From assembly GCF_900496995.4 (NCBI RefSeq), contig NC_044009.1, positions 35,301,505-35,365,504 on the forward strand: DNA of 64,000 bases. Reading direction: 5' to 3'. The position numbers were made by a program, and so were the translations under genes. Below the pieces are notes generated by a model that saw nothing but the letters and a program-made list of their open reading frames with translations, ran no database searches and was not told the origin of the DNA. Of this stretch, positions 52,701 to 58,040 are shown piece by piece (position 1 is the first letter of the stretch; each line of letters begins with the position of its first letter). Source of the stretch: Aquila chrysaetos chrysaetos. Lineage: Eukaryota; Chordata; Aves; Accipitriformes; Accipitridae.

Positions 52701-55369
52701 TACTTTCTTAGCTTGGAAGCTAGTGACTGTCATAACTTTCTTTTATTGAATTATCTTACGATGTGAAGTTGAACTCACTATGTAGGATGTAAAAGAAAAG
52801 GTGCAAGTAGTCCCAGTCCTGGATACAGTTTTCTGTTGAGCCCTACCTGGCCTGGTAGTTGAAAGAAAAAGTGATCTTTCTCTAAATTAAGCTTCTGGCT
52901 TATATTTGCATATACTTGTAAAGAAAGGGTACACCCTGAGCCTGTCTCCAGTATAGCCTTTCCTCCCTCTTATTCCTTAATTGCTATAACCTTGTATATA
53001 AAAACCTGAGGCACAATGAGGGATTGATTTAGAAATTAACTTGACTCAGCAAAATGCTGAGCTTTTGCTCAATTTTTTTGGAAAGAGCTTATTACTTGGA
53101 CCAGACTACTAATTCTGAACGTGGCCTATCTTTTGATATCTTCCATGTATGTAGTAGTCCACAGCTGCAGTAAGTTTACTCCCATTTTGTTTTGTATGAC
53201 CTGCTTGAATAACCAGTCATCTGAAGCAGTCTTGTATAATATGCTGCATTTTAGGGAATGGGATGTCTTTATTCTGCCGATGACTTCAAGCTAATTTTAC
53301 AAGCCCAGATCAGCAAATCTTTTCCTGTAGTAATTGTTCCCACAGAAAACTCAATGTACAAGCACCATGAAAAAATCTCTGAAGTTGCAGTTCTGACCAG
53401 TTAGTTTCCTCTTCCCCTTAGATCCTTCAGCAACCCTTCTGACTATAGTGGATGCTGAAGAAAATGCATTTGTGAGCACACACATAAAGGAAAATGATCT
53501 CATCACCAAGAATGTATGGCTTGGCCTGGCTCAGAGCTCTAAGGGTAAGAAGTAGCAACCATGTATGAGCATGAGTGTTTCATCTGGTAAATAAAAATGC
53601 ATAAATCCTCAAATAAGAGTACAGTTTTGTAGTGTTGATAGCCTACAGTAACTTCTGCCTGAGGTTGGAATCCCTCATTTAGCATTATAAAGCACTTTGG
53701 ACTTCACTGTAGCTTAAGTCTCTTCCTGTTGCACACTTAAGATAATCAGGAGTCACTGAAATTCATTTTCCCCAACACTGTAATTGGTGCCTAATGGTTA
53801 AACTGCAAATGCGTCAAATGCTAAAGGTTTGGAGAAGAGGTGTGGCTAAAAGTGATGTGTTCATATTTATTGCTTTTAATATACAGGATAGATAGTCAGC
53901 CCCGTTTCTTTTAGCAATGTAAAGAAATCAATAGATTGTGAATGACGCTGTGTAACATCACAGCATGTTTTGGTGATCTAAACTAAGCAATCTTTTTTCC
54001 CCAACAGATCAGTCCCTGAACTGGCTCGATGGCTCATCAGTTAATTATGTCAACTGGGAAAATAAAACTGCAGCAGTCAATGAAAAATGCAGTGTTATCC
54101 TGTCCACAACTGGCACATGGTCCAGAGTTGACTGCAGTCGTAGTCAAAGCAGAGTGGTTTGTAAAGCTCCTCTAGGTACGGAAGCATTGATTTTTAGCAG
54201 AGACTTAATTTTGTAGTGACTATATTCAGGATTTTCTTTTTTTTTGGTGGGGAAAGTCTGTGTTGAAATAATGAAAGCGCAATTCACAAAAGAATCTATC
54301 CAAGTACCTCTGCCTAAGCAAGAGCCTTCTGTTGCTGTTTTGCTGTAAAATTGCATTCAGGGACAAATTCTGTAGGAATTTACTTCACCTGGCTCCCACT
54401 ATCCACCTAAAGGGTAAGGGAGAGAACTGAAATTTCCACTTAGAAGAGAGCATAGAGTAGCTGCTATTGCTTCTTACCACAGGGTATCTCTCATGGGTGA
54501 GTGTGTAGGTGGGAACAGAATGACTTCTGCTTGTTAAGAGATGCTGAGTAAGCGGGTACTGCAGATTGTTTTCAGTCTTGATGAGGCTTCTGAAAATGGT
54601 GCCCCACAGCTCCAGAAGACTCAGGCCTCATGTTACTTCCTCATACTCTGCTCTGTACAGGAAAGAAAGCAGTTACCTGAGCATTAAGCAAGCAAGTTCC
54701 TGAGAAGCAATGGAATCTTTCTCATTTTGTATACATTTTCATTGAAGTTGAAATGCAGGAATAGATTTAACTTCATGCCGCTAAGGAAGATATCAACAAG
54801 ATCTTTTCAGTCCAAGGGAAGCATAATTCTCTTCCATTCCAAGAGAGTCCAGGATCTCATTAGATTTCTGATGTATGCAAACCTTGAAATGAGTGCAGCG
54901 TTTACTAGTAGGTTTTTTTGACCTCCAGAGGTCCCTTCCAACCTAAGTATGGTTAGGAAATTAACAACAGAATGATCAAAAATAAGCTAATAGATGCTGA
55001 TTCAGATGGGAACCTAACTTCCCATGTGATGAAGTGAAGACTATTAATATGATGAAGCAGTTTGCCTTATACTGCATGCATTTAGTTGAAGTTTAGCATA
55101 TAGCTACCTAAGCGTCAACCCCATGACAAAATATTCTTAACAAAACTCTTAAAGAATAACTATTTGTGGTTTGTTCTGTTACAGGTTCTAATCATACCGG
55201 TGTGGCTGTAGCATTTGCCCTGCTAATAATCTTAGTCTTGATTGTTGGATTAGTATGGTATCTCTATAAAAAGAAGCGTCTTCACTGGAGTGCCTTCTCT
55301 TCAGTACGCTATCAAAGAGGGATGAACGATGATGAAACTGATGATGTGTTGACAAAGGATAGCTATTGA
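10664..55369 (+). CDS. LY75: LY75 (DEC-205/CD205) endocytic receptor, complete, 35 coding exons
   Basis: Type I membrane receptor of the mannose-receptor family. In mammals it takes up antigen, and ligands exposed on dying cells, in dendritic cells and thymic epithelium and delivers them to late endosomes. The 35 exons listed below join in frame (5193 nt, 1730 residues). Approximate layout: signal peptide 1-23, cysteine-rich ricin-type domain 30-152, fibronectin II 158-209, CTLD1 213-345, CTLD2 358-490, CTLD3 500-640, CTLD4 645-795, CTLD5 808-925, CTLD6 943-1090, CTLD7 1097-1222, CTLD8 1235-1382, CTLD9 1395-1515, CTLD10 1528-1667, membrane helix 1676-1697, tail 1698-1730. Ten CTLDs separate LY75 from the eight-CTLD relatives MRC1, MRC2 and PLA2R1, and stretches such as FSSVRY and [11 protein letters not shown] match human LY75. 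No CTLD keeps a full EPN/QPD plus WND set, so calcium-dependent sugar binding is unlikely, as in the mammalian protein. No frameshift or stop was found. Exon edges are inferred from splice consensus, phase and homology, without transcripts. Confidence 0.96.
10749..13066 (+). other. LY75 intron 1
   Basis: The first 500 bp belong to the CpG island. A purine-biased stretch lies at about 11625-11800 with an 11-bp tandem repeat (gcagatatagt, from 11748), and a 19-nt C run at 12847-12865. No other gene seen. Confidence 0.7.
12847..12865 (+). repeat. 19-nt C homopolymer in intron 1
   Basis: An uninterrupted C run, 200 bp upstream of exon 2; likely length-polymorphic. Confidence 0.95.
13067..13441 (+). 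CDS. LY75: LY75 exon 2: cysteine-rich ricin-type trefoil domain
   Basis: Residues 29-153, the whole CysR domain in one exon. It shows six cysteines, the [13 protein letters not shown] and QCLGLD blocks typical of ricin-B-like repeats in this family, and N-glycosylation sequons at NAT and NSS. The acceptor is atacag|gc and the donor catg|gtaagt, both phase 1. In human DEC-205 this domain takes part in acid-dependent conformational change. Confidence 0.94.
14440..14613 (+). CDS. LY75: LY75 exon 3: fibronectin type II domain (GC donor)
   Basis: Residues 154-211. Four cysteines appear in the FnII pattern PCEFPF...DC...WC...IC, with a DGNSYG lead-in. The acceptor is ctctgcag|ag. No GT donor fits the frame: the exon must end ...CCA G at 14613 before gcacgt, which gives a GC-AG intron. 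The joined codon GAG and the next exon then match the human protein exactly in spacing. Confidence 0.9.
14887..15051 (+). CDS. LY75: LY75 exon 4: CTLD1, first part
   Basis: Residues 212-266. It holds the opening cysteine, the SCYQF strand, the SWKEAY helix and the GGDLLSI loop of a C-type lectin fold. Acceptor aaacag|ag, donor acaag|gtaggt; phase 1 at both ends. Confidence 0.94.
15631..15741 (+). CDS. LY75: LY75 exon 5: CTLD1, WIGL core
   Basis: Residues 267-303. It contains FWIGLNQL, then WQWSDHKPL and FLNWHP. The acceptor is preceded by an A-rich rather than pyrimidine-rich run (aaaaataaag|ct), so it looks weak, but frame and homology support it. The donor is ccag|gtaatg. Confidence 0.9.
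16750..16905 (-). mobile_element. CR1 fragment in intron 5, antisense
   Basis: TCTTGTCCTTTCACTGTACACCTCTGAAAAGAG and CTGAGCCTTTTC...GAACAAACCCAGT are the reverse complement of the CR1 3' region, in the correct order. Confidence 0.75.
16923..17216 (+). repeat. Imperfect ~150-bp tandem duplication in intron 5
   Basis: Two diverged copies share the order GCATTG...AGAGAA, GGAAAGGAGCT/GGAAAGGGGCT, GGGAA/GGAAACTG, GGGCTGCAAAAA/GAACTGCAAAAA, GTTCTCC and a final CTCAG. Second copy starts near 17072. Confidence 0.6.
17494..17634 (+). CDS. LY75: LY75 exon 6: CTLD1, C-terminal part
   Basis: Residues 304-350. It carries the last cysteine pair: TSCVVMN..., GQWQSYHC and LPYICKK. Acceptor tctatag|at, donor ccag|gtagga, phase 1. 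Confidence 0.94.
17635..19337 (+). other. LY75 intron 6
   Basis: AT-rich, with a short CA/CG-rich dinucleotide stretch at 18194-18215. No gene seen. Confidence 0.7.
19338..19526 (+). CDS. LY75: LY75 exon 7: CTLD2, first part
   Basis: Residues 351-413. [15 protein letters not shown] opens the domain and [11 protein letters not shown] follows; both are almost identical to the mammalian sequence. Acceptor ctattag|ag, donor aatg|gtgagt, phase 1. Confidence 0.95.
19733..19774 (+). repeat. (TTTA)n microsatellite in intron 7
   Basis: About ten uninterrupted TTTA units; expected to vary in length. Confidence 0.95.
20227..20384 (+). CDS. LY75: LY75 exon 8: CTLD2, core
   Basis: Residues 414-466. It contains MWMGLRN, FKWSDHS and [12 protein letters not shown]. 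The EP of an EPN-type motif survives but N is replaced by K, and no WND follows, so a sugar site is unlikely. Acceptor ttacag|at, donor gcgag|gtagga, ending in phase 0. Confidence 0.94.
20385..22714 (+). other. LY75 introns 8 and 9 (around exon 9)
   Basis: Intron 8 has a purine-rich block (about 20690-20900); intron 9 has an A run near 21687-21702 and T-rich stretches near 21890-21945. Apart from exon 9 (21317-21427) no gene is seen. Confidence 0.65.
21317..21427 (+). CDS. LY75: LY75 exon 9: CTLD2 end and CTLD3 start
   Basis: Residues 467-503. [17 protein letters not shown] closes CTLD2; the SC near the exon end is the first cysteine of CTLD3. Acceptor tctcacag|tt, donor gaag|ag then gtaata at 21428; phase 0 at both ends. 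A sequon (NET) lies in the linker. Confidence 0.94.
22715..22803 (+). CDS. LY75: LY75 exon 10: CTLD3, first part
   Basis: Residues 504-532. [13 protein letters not shown] and the CNLTV segment match human CTLD3. Acceptor aaccag|gg, donor aacag|gtaaag, ending in phase 2, so an AGA arginine is split across the intron. Confidence 0.94.
23159..23331 (+). CDS. LY75: LY75 exon 11: CTLD3, core
   Basis: Residues 533-590. It contains [26 protein letters not shown] and [10 protein letters not shown]. Acceptor attttcag|at, donor ccag|gtaaat, phase 1. Confidence 0.94.
23504..23700 (+). CDS. LY75: LY75 exon 12: CTLD3 end and CTLD4 start
   Basis: Residues 591-656. GGCVAMPSG and TKAFSVCKK close CTLD3; [10 protein letters not shown]...CYK opens CTLD4. 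Two in-frame acceptors exist: tcttag|cg (start 23504) and ttttcag|ga (start 23513). The first is chosen because it gives the same spacing to the GGC motif as human LY75. The second removes three residues. Donor aag|gtaaaa, phase 0. Confidence 0.88.
23701..25095 (+). other. LY75 intron 12
   Basis: A 139-codon minus-strand open frame (24350-24769) shows no recognisable domain. Nothing else supportable. Confidence 0.6.
25096..25238 (+). CDS. LY75: LY75 exon 13: CTLD4, first part
   Basis: Residues 657-703. [21 protein letters not shown] is a clear lectin-fold helix and loop. Acceptor gtaaag|tt, donor atcag|gtaaca, phase 2. It is followed by the longest intron of the gene (5290 bp). Confidence 0.93.
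25239..30528 (+). other. LY75 intron 13, the longest (5290 bp)
   Basis: AT-rich, without a recognised repeat family or gene. It contains an 18-bp perfect palindrome at 29096-29113. It splits CTLD4 between the helix (exon 13) and the WIG core (exon 14). Confidence 0.7.
29096..29113. repeat. 18-bp perfect palindrome in intron 13
   Basis: GATCACACTAGTGTGATC equals its own reverse complement, with a further GATCACAC-like copy (ATCACACTATCACAC) directly after. Confidence 0.9.
30529..30610 (+). CDS. LY75: LY75 exon 14: CTLD4, WIG core
   Basis: Residues 704-731. It contains [12 protein letters not shown] and TWQWSDDKP. Acceptor atttacag|c, donor ccc|gtaagt. A short exon, but frame and homology are clear. 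Confidence 0.93.
31178..31249 (+). CDS. LY75: LY75 exon 15: CTLD4, loop with RDCAALK
   Basis: Residues 732-755. [19 protein letters not shown] parallels the human MP...DYDIRDCAAVK segment. Acceptor cctgtag|gt, donor aag|gttagt, phase 0. Confidence 0.92.
32636..32759 (+). CDS. LY75: LY75 exon 16: CTLD4, C-terminal part
   Basis: Residues 756-796. [13 protein letters not shown] closes CTLD4. Acceptor tatacag|ac, donor aaaag|gtaaac, phase 1. Confidence 0.93.
33642..33677 (+). CDS. LY75: LY75 exon 17: 36-nt linker exon
   Basis: Residues 797-808. It encodes the TPKTPEWY linker between CTLD4 and CTLD5, matching the human linker in place and length. At 36 nt it is the shortest exon. The acceptor is ctggacag|gt and the donor ccag|gtaaat; because it starts with gt, automated prediction could skip it. 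Confidence 0.9.
33947..34122 (+). CDS. LY75: LY75 exon 18: CTLD5, first part
   Basis: Residues 809-867. [18 protein letters not shown] and the FQEAIFYCQ helix match human CTLD5. Acceptor gcatag|at, donor aaaag|gtaagg, phase 0. Confidence 0.94.
35198..35262 (+). CDS. LY75: LY75 exon 19: CTLD5, degenerate WIG core
   Basis: Residues 868-888. QKWWLKF takes the place of the usual WIGL core; the human protein is also atypical here (WWIRI). Acceptor tccacag|tt, donor cacc|gtatgt, phase 2. Confidence 0.9.
36471..36547 (+). CDS. LY75: LY75 exon 20: CTLD5, loop region
   Basis: Residues 889-914. [18 protein letters not shown] holds the third CTLD5 cysteine. The acceptor at 36470 (ttatttccag) keeps the frame; the nearby ttacag at 36477 would run into a stop. 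Donor agag|gtaagg, phase 1. Identity to human is lower here than in neighbouring exons. Confidence 0.86.
37669..37805 (+). CDS. LY75: LY75 exon 21: CTLD5 end and CTLD6 start
   Basis: Residues 915-960. [16 protein letters not shown] closes CTLD5 (NAS is a sequon); [10 protein letters not shown] opens CTLD6. Acceptor ttctgcag|ac, donor agtaag|gtacag, phase 0. Confidence 0.94.
38844..38949 (+). CDS. LY75: LY75 exon 22: CTLD6, first part
   Basis: Residues 961-995. [19 protein letters not shown] and [13 protein letters not shown] match human CTLD6. Acceptor ttttgcag|tg, donor gcaag|gtatga, phase 1. Confidence 0.94.
40935..41095 (+). CDS. LY75: LY75 exon 23: CTLD6, core
   Basis: Residues 996-1049. 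[17 protein letters not shown] and [13 protein letters not shown] follow the human sequence closely. Acceptor cccaacag|at, donor cgac|gtaagt, phase 0. Confidence 0.95.
41758..41887 (+). CDS. LY75: LY75 exon 24: CTLD6, C-terminal part
   Basis: Residues 1050-1092. [17 protein letters not shown] (NFT sequon) and RHFLGICQ complete the fold. Acceptor ttttcag|ct, donor atag|gtaagt, phase 1. Confidence 0.95.
43066..43150 (-). mobile_element. CR1 3' end fragment in intron 24, antisense
   Basis: AATTCAGGTTGGAAGGGACCTC is the reverse complement of the conserved CR1 3' terminus. Confidence 0.75.
44339..44565 (+). CDS. LY75: LY75 exon 25: CTLD7, first part
   Basis: Residues 1093-1168. It contains [31 protein letters not shown] and [10 protein letters not shown]. 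The longest exon after exon 2. Acceptor acatatag|ga, donor cgagat|gtaagt, phase 0. Confidence 0.96.
46332..46500 (+). CDS. LY75: LY75 exon 26: CTLD7, C-terminal part
   Basis: Residues 1169-1224. [30 protein letters not shown] and GAICY match human CTLD7. Acceptor aatgctag|gg (moderate pyrimidine tract), donor gaaa|gtatgt, phase 1. Confidence 0.95.
47691..47852 (+). CDS. LY75: LY75 exon 27: CTLD8, first part
   Basis: Residues 1225-1278. [20 protein letters not shown] opens CTLD8, followed by an ITKNR strand and AHHLCKK helix. Acceptor tccttag|ag, donor atga|gtaagt, phase 1. Confidence 0.95.
48803..48925 (+). CDS. LY75: LY75 exon 28: CTLD8, [11 protein letters not shown] segment
   Basis: Residues 1279-1319. 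[16 protein letters not shown] is near-identical to human, followed by a WVWLGV core. Acceptor tttaacag|ac, donor agtg|gtaaga, phase 1. Confidence 0.95.
49356..49550 (+). CDS. LY75: LY75 exon 29: CTLD8, C-terminal part
   Basis: Residues 1320-1384. [29 protein letters not shown] and SILACKIE complete the domain. Acceptor tccacag|at, donor aggg|gtaagt, phase 1. Confidence 0.95.
49941..50161 (+). CDS. LY75: LY75 exon 30: CTLD9, first part
   Basis: Residues 1385-1458. [29 protein letters not shown] and [11 protein letters not shown] match human CTLD9 strongly. Acceptor caaacag|ga, donor catgat|gtaagt, phase 0. Confidence 0.96.
51308..51482 (+). CDS. LY75: LY75 exon 31: CTLD9, C-terminal part
   Basis: Residues 1459-1516. 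[31 protein letters not shown] and GAICY. Sequons include NTT and NRT. Acceptor taattag|gg, donor aaca|gtaagt, phase 1. Confidence 0.95.
51963..52130 (+). CDS. LY75: LY75 exon 32: CTLD10, first part
   Basis: Residues 1517-1572. A basic linker leads to [14 protein letters not shown] and AKKVCQKL, matching human CTLD10. Acceptor tctttgcag|ag, donor ctga|gtatgt, phase 1. Confidence 0.95.
53422..53544 (+). CDS. LY75: LY75 exon 33: CTLD10, middle
   Basis: Residues 1573-1613. [17 protein letters not shown] and [10 protein letters not shown] follow human CTLD10. Acceptor ccccttag|at, donor aagg|gtaaga, phase 1. Confidence 0.95.
54008..54175 (+). CDS. LY75: LY75 exon 34: CTLD10, C-terminal part
   Basis: Residues 1614-1669. 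[35 protein letters not shown] and RVVCKAPL complete the tenth lectin domain. Acceptor ccaacag|at, donor ctag|gtacgg, phase 1. In human, the LY75-CD302 read-through transcript leaves LY75 at the equivalent exon; its partner is not visible here. Confidence 0.95.
54905..54955 (+). mobile_element. CR1 3' end fragment in intron 34
   Basis: GACCTCCAGAGGTCCCTTCC followed by AACCTAAGTAT is the CR1 3' terminus in the sense orientation. The body of the element is absent or unrecognisable upstream. Confidence 0.7.
55185..55369 (+). CDS. LY75: LY75 exon 35: membrane helix, tail and stop
   Basis: Residues 1670-1730 and TGA. A short stalk with an NHT sequon is followed by a hydrophobic helix (about 55202-55267), a basic stop-transfer KKKR, the FSSVRY coated-pit motif (55295-55312) and an acidic stretch NDDETDD (55325-55345). 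The last residues (LTKDSY) do not resemble the human tail end. Acceptor gttacag|gt. Confidence 0.96.
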
Positions 55370-56033
55370 GAAACTGTTCCTTCTGGGCAATTTCCCATGA
55401 ACTTCACTGTGTGAAGCCATAAGGAATGAACTACTTGATGTTTTATTACTTCATTTTGGAAAAGTAATAAGAAGGTTATTAATGGGGGCTAAATTTTGTT
55501 CTTTTATACAAGTGCAATTTTTATTCAAGTCCATGGTAATTATTTACATTTGGCCTCAGCCATTTAAGGTGCAAGGTTTCTAGAGTTCTGTGATATTTTT
55601 TAATTTAGTATTTTCTCTCTTTCCTGGAAAGTGTTTTAATGGAATAATTAATGCCAATAGTACTTCATGCAACATCACCTTAACAAATGTACTTAAAATT
55701 GCTACATGAATTCTGTAAGTTTGTACAATTACCCATCAATAACTTCATGCTAAATGATGTACCATTTTGATATGCTGTAAAGGTTTTGCTGCTAGCATTG
55801 GGTTACCCTGTAGAAGCAACTTTTGTAATAAGCAGTTATAAATTTTGATATAGCAGGGGAGAAGGGAGTTACCAGACAACTAAGTGTTCATTCCCATCCA
55901 ACTAAAATTTAAATTTTCTTGTTATAGTGGAAGAAGATCATATTGTGATTTGCCCCCCACAAAGACAGACAAAAAATACCATGTTATAGTGGTGAGAGAA
56001 TAATCTTCCTTAGGCTGTAGAATGTACACTTTG

Positions 56034-56095
56034 AATAAAGAGTTATAGGGAATACCTTGTGCTAAAGCCATACGATCTAGGAGTAAGTTAAATAA
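56034..56095 (+). promoter_or_regulatory. Proximal AATAAA signals, possible short LY75 3' end
   Basis: AATAAA at 56034-56039 and again at 56090-56095, about 0.7 kb after the stop codon. Use is not provable from sequence. Confidence 0.35.
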
Positions 56096-58004
56096 ACATA
56101 GAATATTTGAAGCCTGAGACTGGCAAGATGGCAGATCACTACTCTTATCCCCTGAAGGTGGTAGTGGGGCTAACAAAAATACCCACTAAGGGCTAACTGC
56201 AAACACAAGCAGAACTCAAGATATAATAAAAGCCTTAGCCCTGTAAAAGCAAAGGCATGAATGTTATGTTTTATCCTGTGATATAACTGCTCTTTAAGTA
56301 AATGGTTCAATTTCTTTTCACAGCTCCTTTCACAAAGTTTTGAAAGCACAAATAGCAGGAATGTTTACGGTGAAAATCAGTATCTGGACCTAAGCATTAA
56401 TTAAACAAGATTCTAAAAACCTGCACTTGGAGTAGTATTTAGAGAATTATGTACCACATTCTATCATACATCTTCAAGCTACTCTGAAGTTAGACTTCAG
56501 TGATTTTCTTGTAGATCAAAACACAGAAAAGTCATGCTCTGTTTTATGATCTGTTACACTGTGACACCCAAGGACAGGAGTGTTGTAGTGACAGTGTTCC
56601 TTGTTCTGTAATGAGATCCTCCTGACACTTACTTCCCCTAATACTCTTATTTATACTGGGATTAAATGCCTAACATTATAGGTGAAATATGTCATCTGTC
56701 CAAGAAACAAGATAAAGGTATATCTAAGGAAAGAGTAAGAAAGAACGTATGGTGAATAAACTTGTGTACATAAATGGTAAAAATACTGGGGTATTTTACA
56801 TAAAACTTTAAACTTGATTTTTGTATGTGATGTGTTACTGTGGCCTTTTCTATGCACTCCAAAGCAAGCTATAAAGGGAAAAAGGGAAGACATAATTGTA
56901 TATATTAATTACTCTAATGATTTGATGATTTAATGTTTTGAGAAAGTCTTTAGCCTTTTCTAATGCACAATACAAAGAACAGGCGCATTTACTTTTATGA
57001 AGGAGGATATGTGAAAGACCAAATCCATTCCCCATGTAATGGTGGTATGATACAGTAAATAGGAATACATTTGGTCTGACATGCTGAGAAAAGTACTACT
57101 GATTTCTCTGAAGCAACGGTGTGAGGTCATGATGTTCAACTGCCTTCCCTCCCCCGCTCCCCCGCAGTTTACTTATGTTGATGGCACTTTTCTTTGTTCC
57201 TGTTTGCACTATTTTGATAAGCAAGTGTTTATCATTTGTATTGATAAATAGGGAACTTCTTGTAGATAGCGCTTTAGAGCCTGTTAAAACAGCAGCCTGA
57301 AGGGGCACAGTCAAGGAGCCATTGTGTTAGTTTGCTGATCAAAAAAGTAAGCACTTTTGTTGTTTGTTTGGTACTTTAGGCACAATTGTGAACATTTTCT
57401 TTCTTCTTTCTTGAGGTAACTTGTAGAAAAAGTAGTTACATTGCTAGTTACTATGTAATGAAAATAACCCTCACCCCCTCCCCCCCGGCTTCTTAAACTT
57501 GCCCTGGTATGAGAAGTGTTTGAAGTGTTAACAAAGCCTGGTTCCTGTCATCTTCTGGGTTAGCTTATATGCCTAAGTGCTTTGCCAAATGACTTCTAAC
57601 TTAATGGACTAAAAAAAAGTGTTTGTTATTGTCCTTTCCTAACAACAGTAATAAGTGGGGAAAAATATTTACAGATTCTCATGTTTTGAGATTTACTAGT
57701 TTTATAGATGTTTATACTCTGAGCATTTTTAGGTGTGAATCTGAAATGGAAAATGGAAATTAGTAGTAAAATCCTAATTCTCCAACACACACGAATATAT
57801 ACTTTTTATAAAAAAATTGTATATTTTATTCTTATGAATGATGTAAATAATTTTTAAGGCCCTTTTTCTCATGTTTGTTTCATCATACCCAAGTTGTCTA
57901 ATCACTGGTAATTCTTATTTGAGTAAGCACAACTGCCTTAGTGCAGGTGAATAACCCACTTTGAAATACACAGAAAGATTATTTAGCAGTATTGTTATTG
58001 AAAG

Positions 58005-58020
58005 AATAAAGTTAAATAAA
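58005..58020 (+). promoter_or_regulatory. Paired AATAAA polyadenylation signals, likely distal LY75 site
   Basis: Two AATAAA hexamers 10 nt apart, followed within 30 nt by a T-rich stretch (ggttttattt). This is the last strong signal before a region without conserved coding sequence. Confidence 0.55.
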
Positions 58021-58040
58021 ACACTAAACTGCTTACACTG

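Larger units (their letters stand above)
41096..55184 (+). other. LY75 introns 23-34
   Basis: Intron 24 (2451 bp) and intron 34 (1009 bp) carry CR1 ends. Intron 30 (1146 bp) has a GC-elevated block at about 50460-50930 with no recognised identity. The others show nothing beyond short homopolymers. Confidence 0.6.
55370..58040 (+). other. LY75: LY75 3' untranslated region (inferred)
   Basis: AT-rich sequence after the TGA with no coding exon. AATAAA hexamers occur at 56034, 56090, 56225, 58005 and 58015. The tight pair at 58005-58020 is the best candidate for the distal end, giving a 3' UTR near 2.65 kb; the 56.0 kb pair could give a short form. The real ends need transcript 3' data. Confidence 0.6.

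Noticed and set aside
10664..55369. MRC1, MRC2 or PLA2R1 identity for the gene
   Set aside because: Those have eight CTLDs; this gene has ten, and its linkers and tail match LY75.
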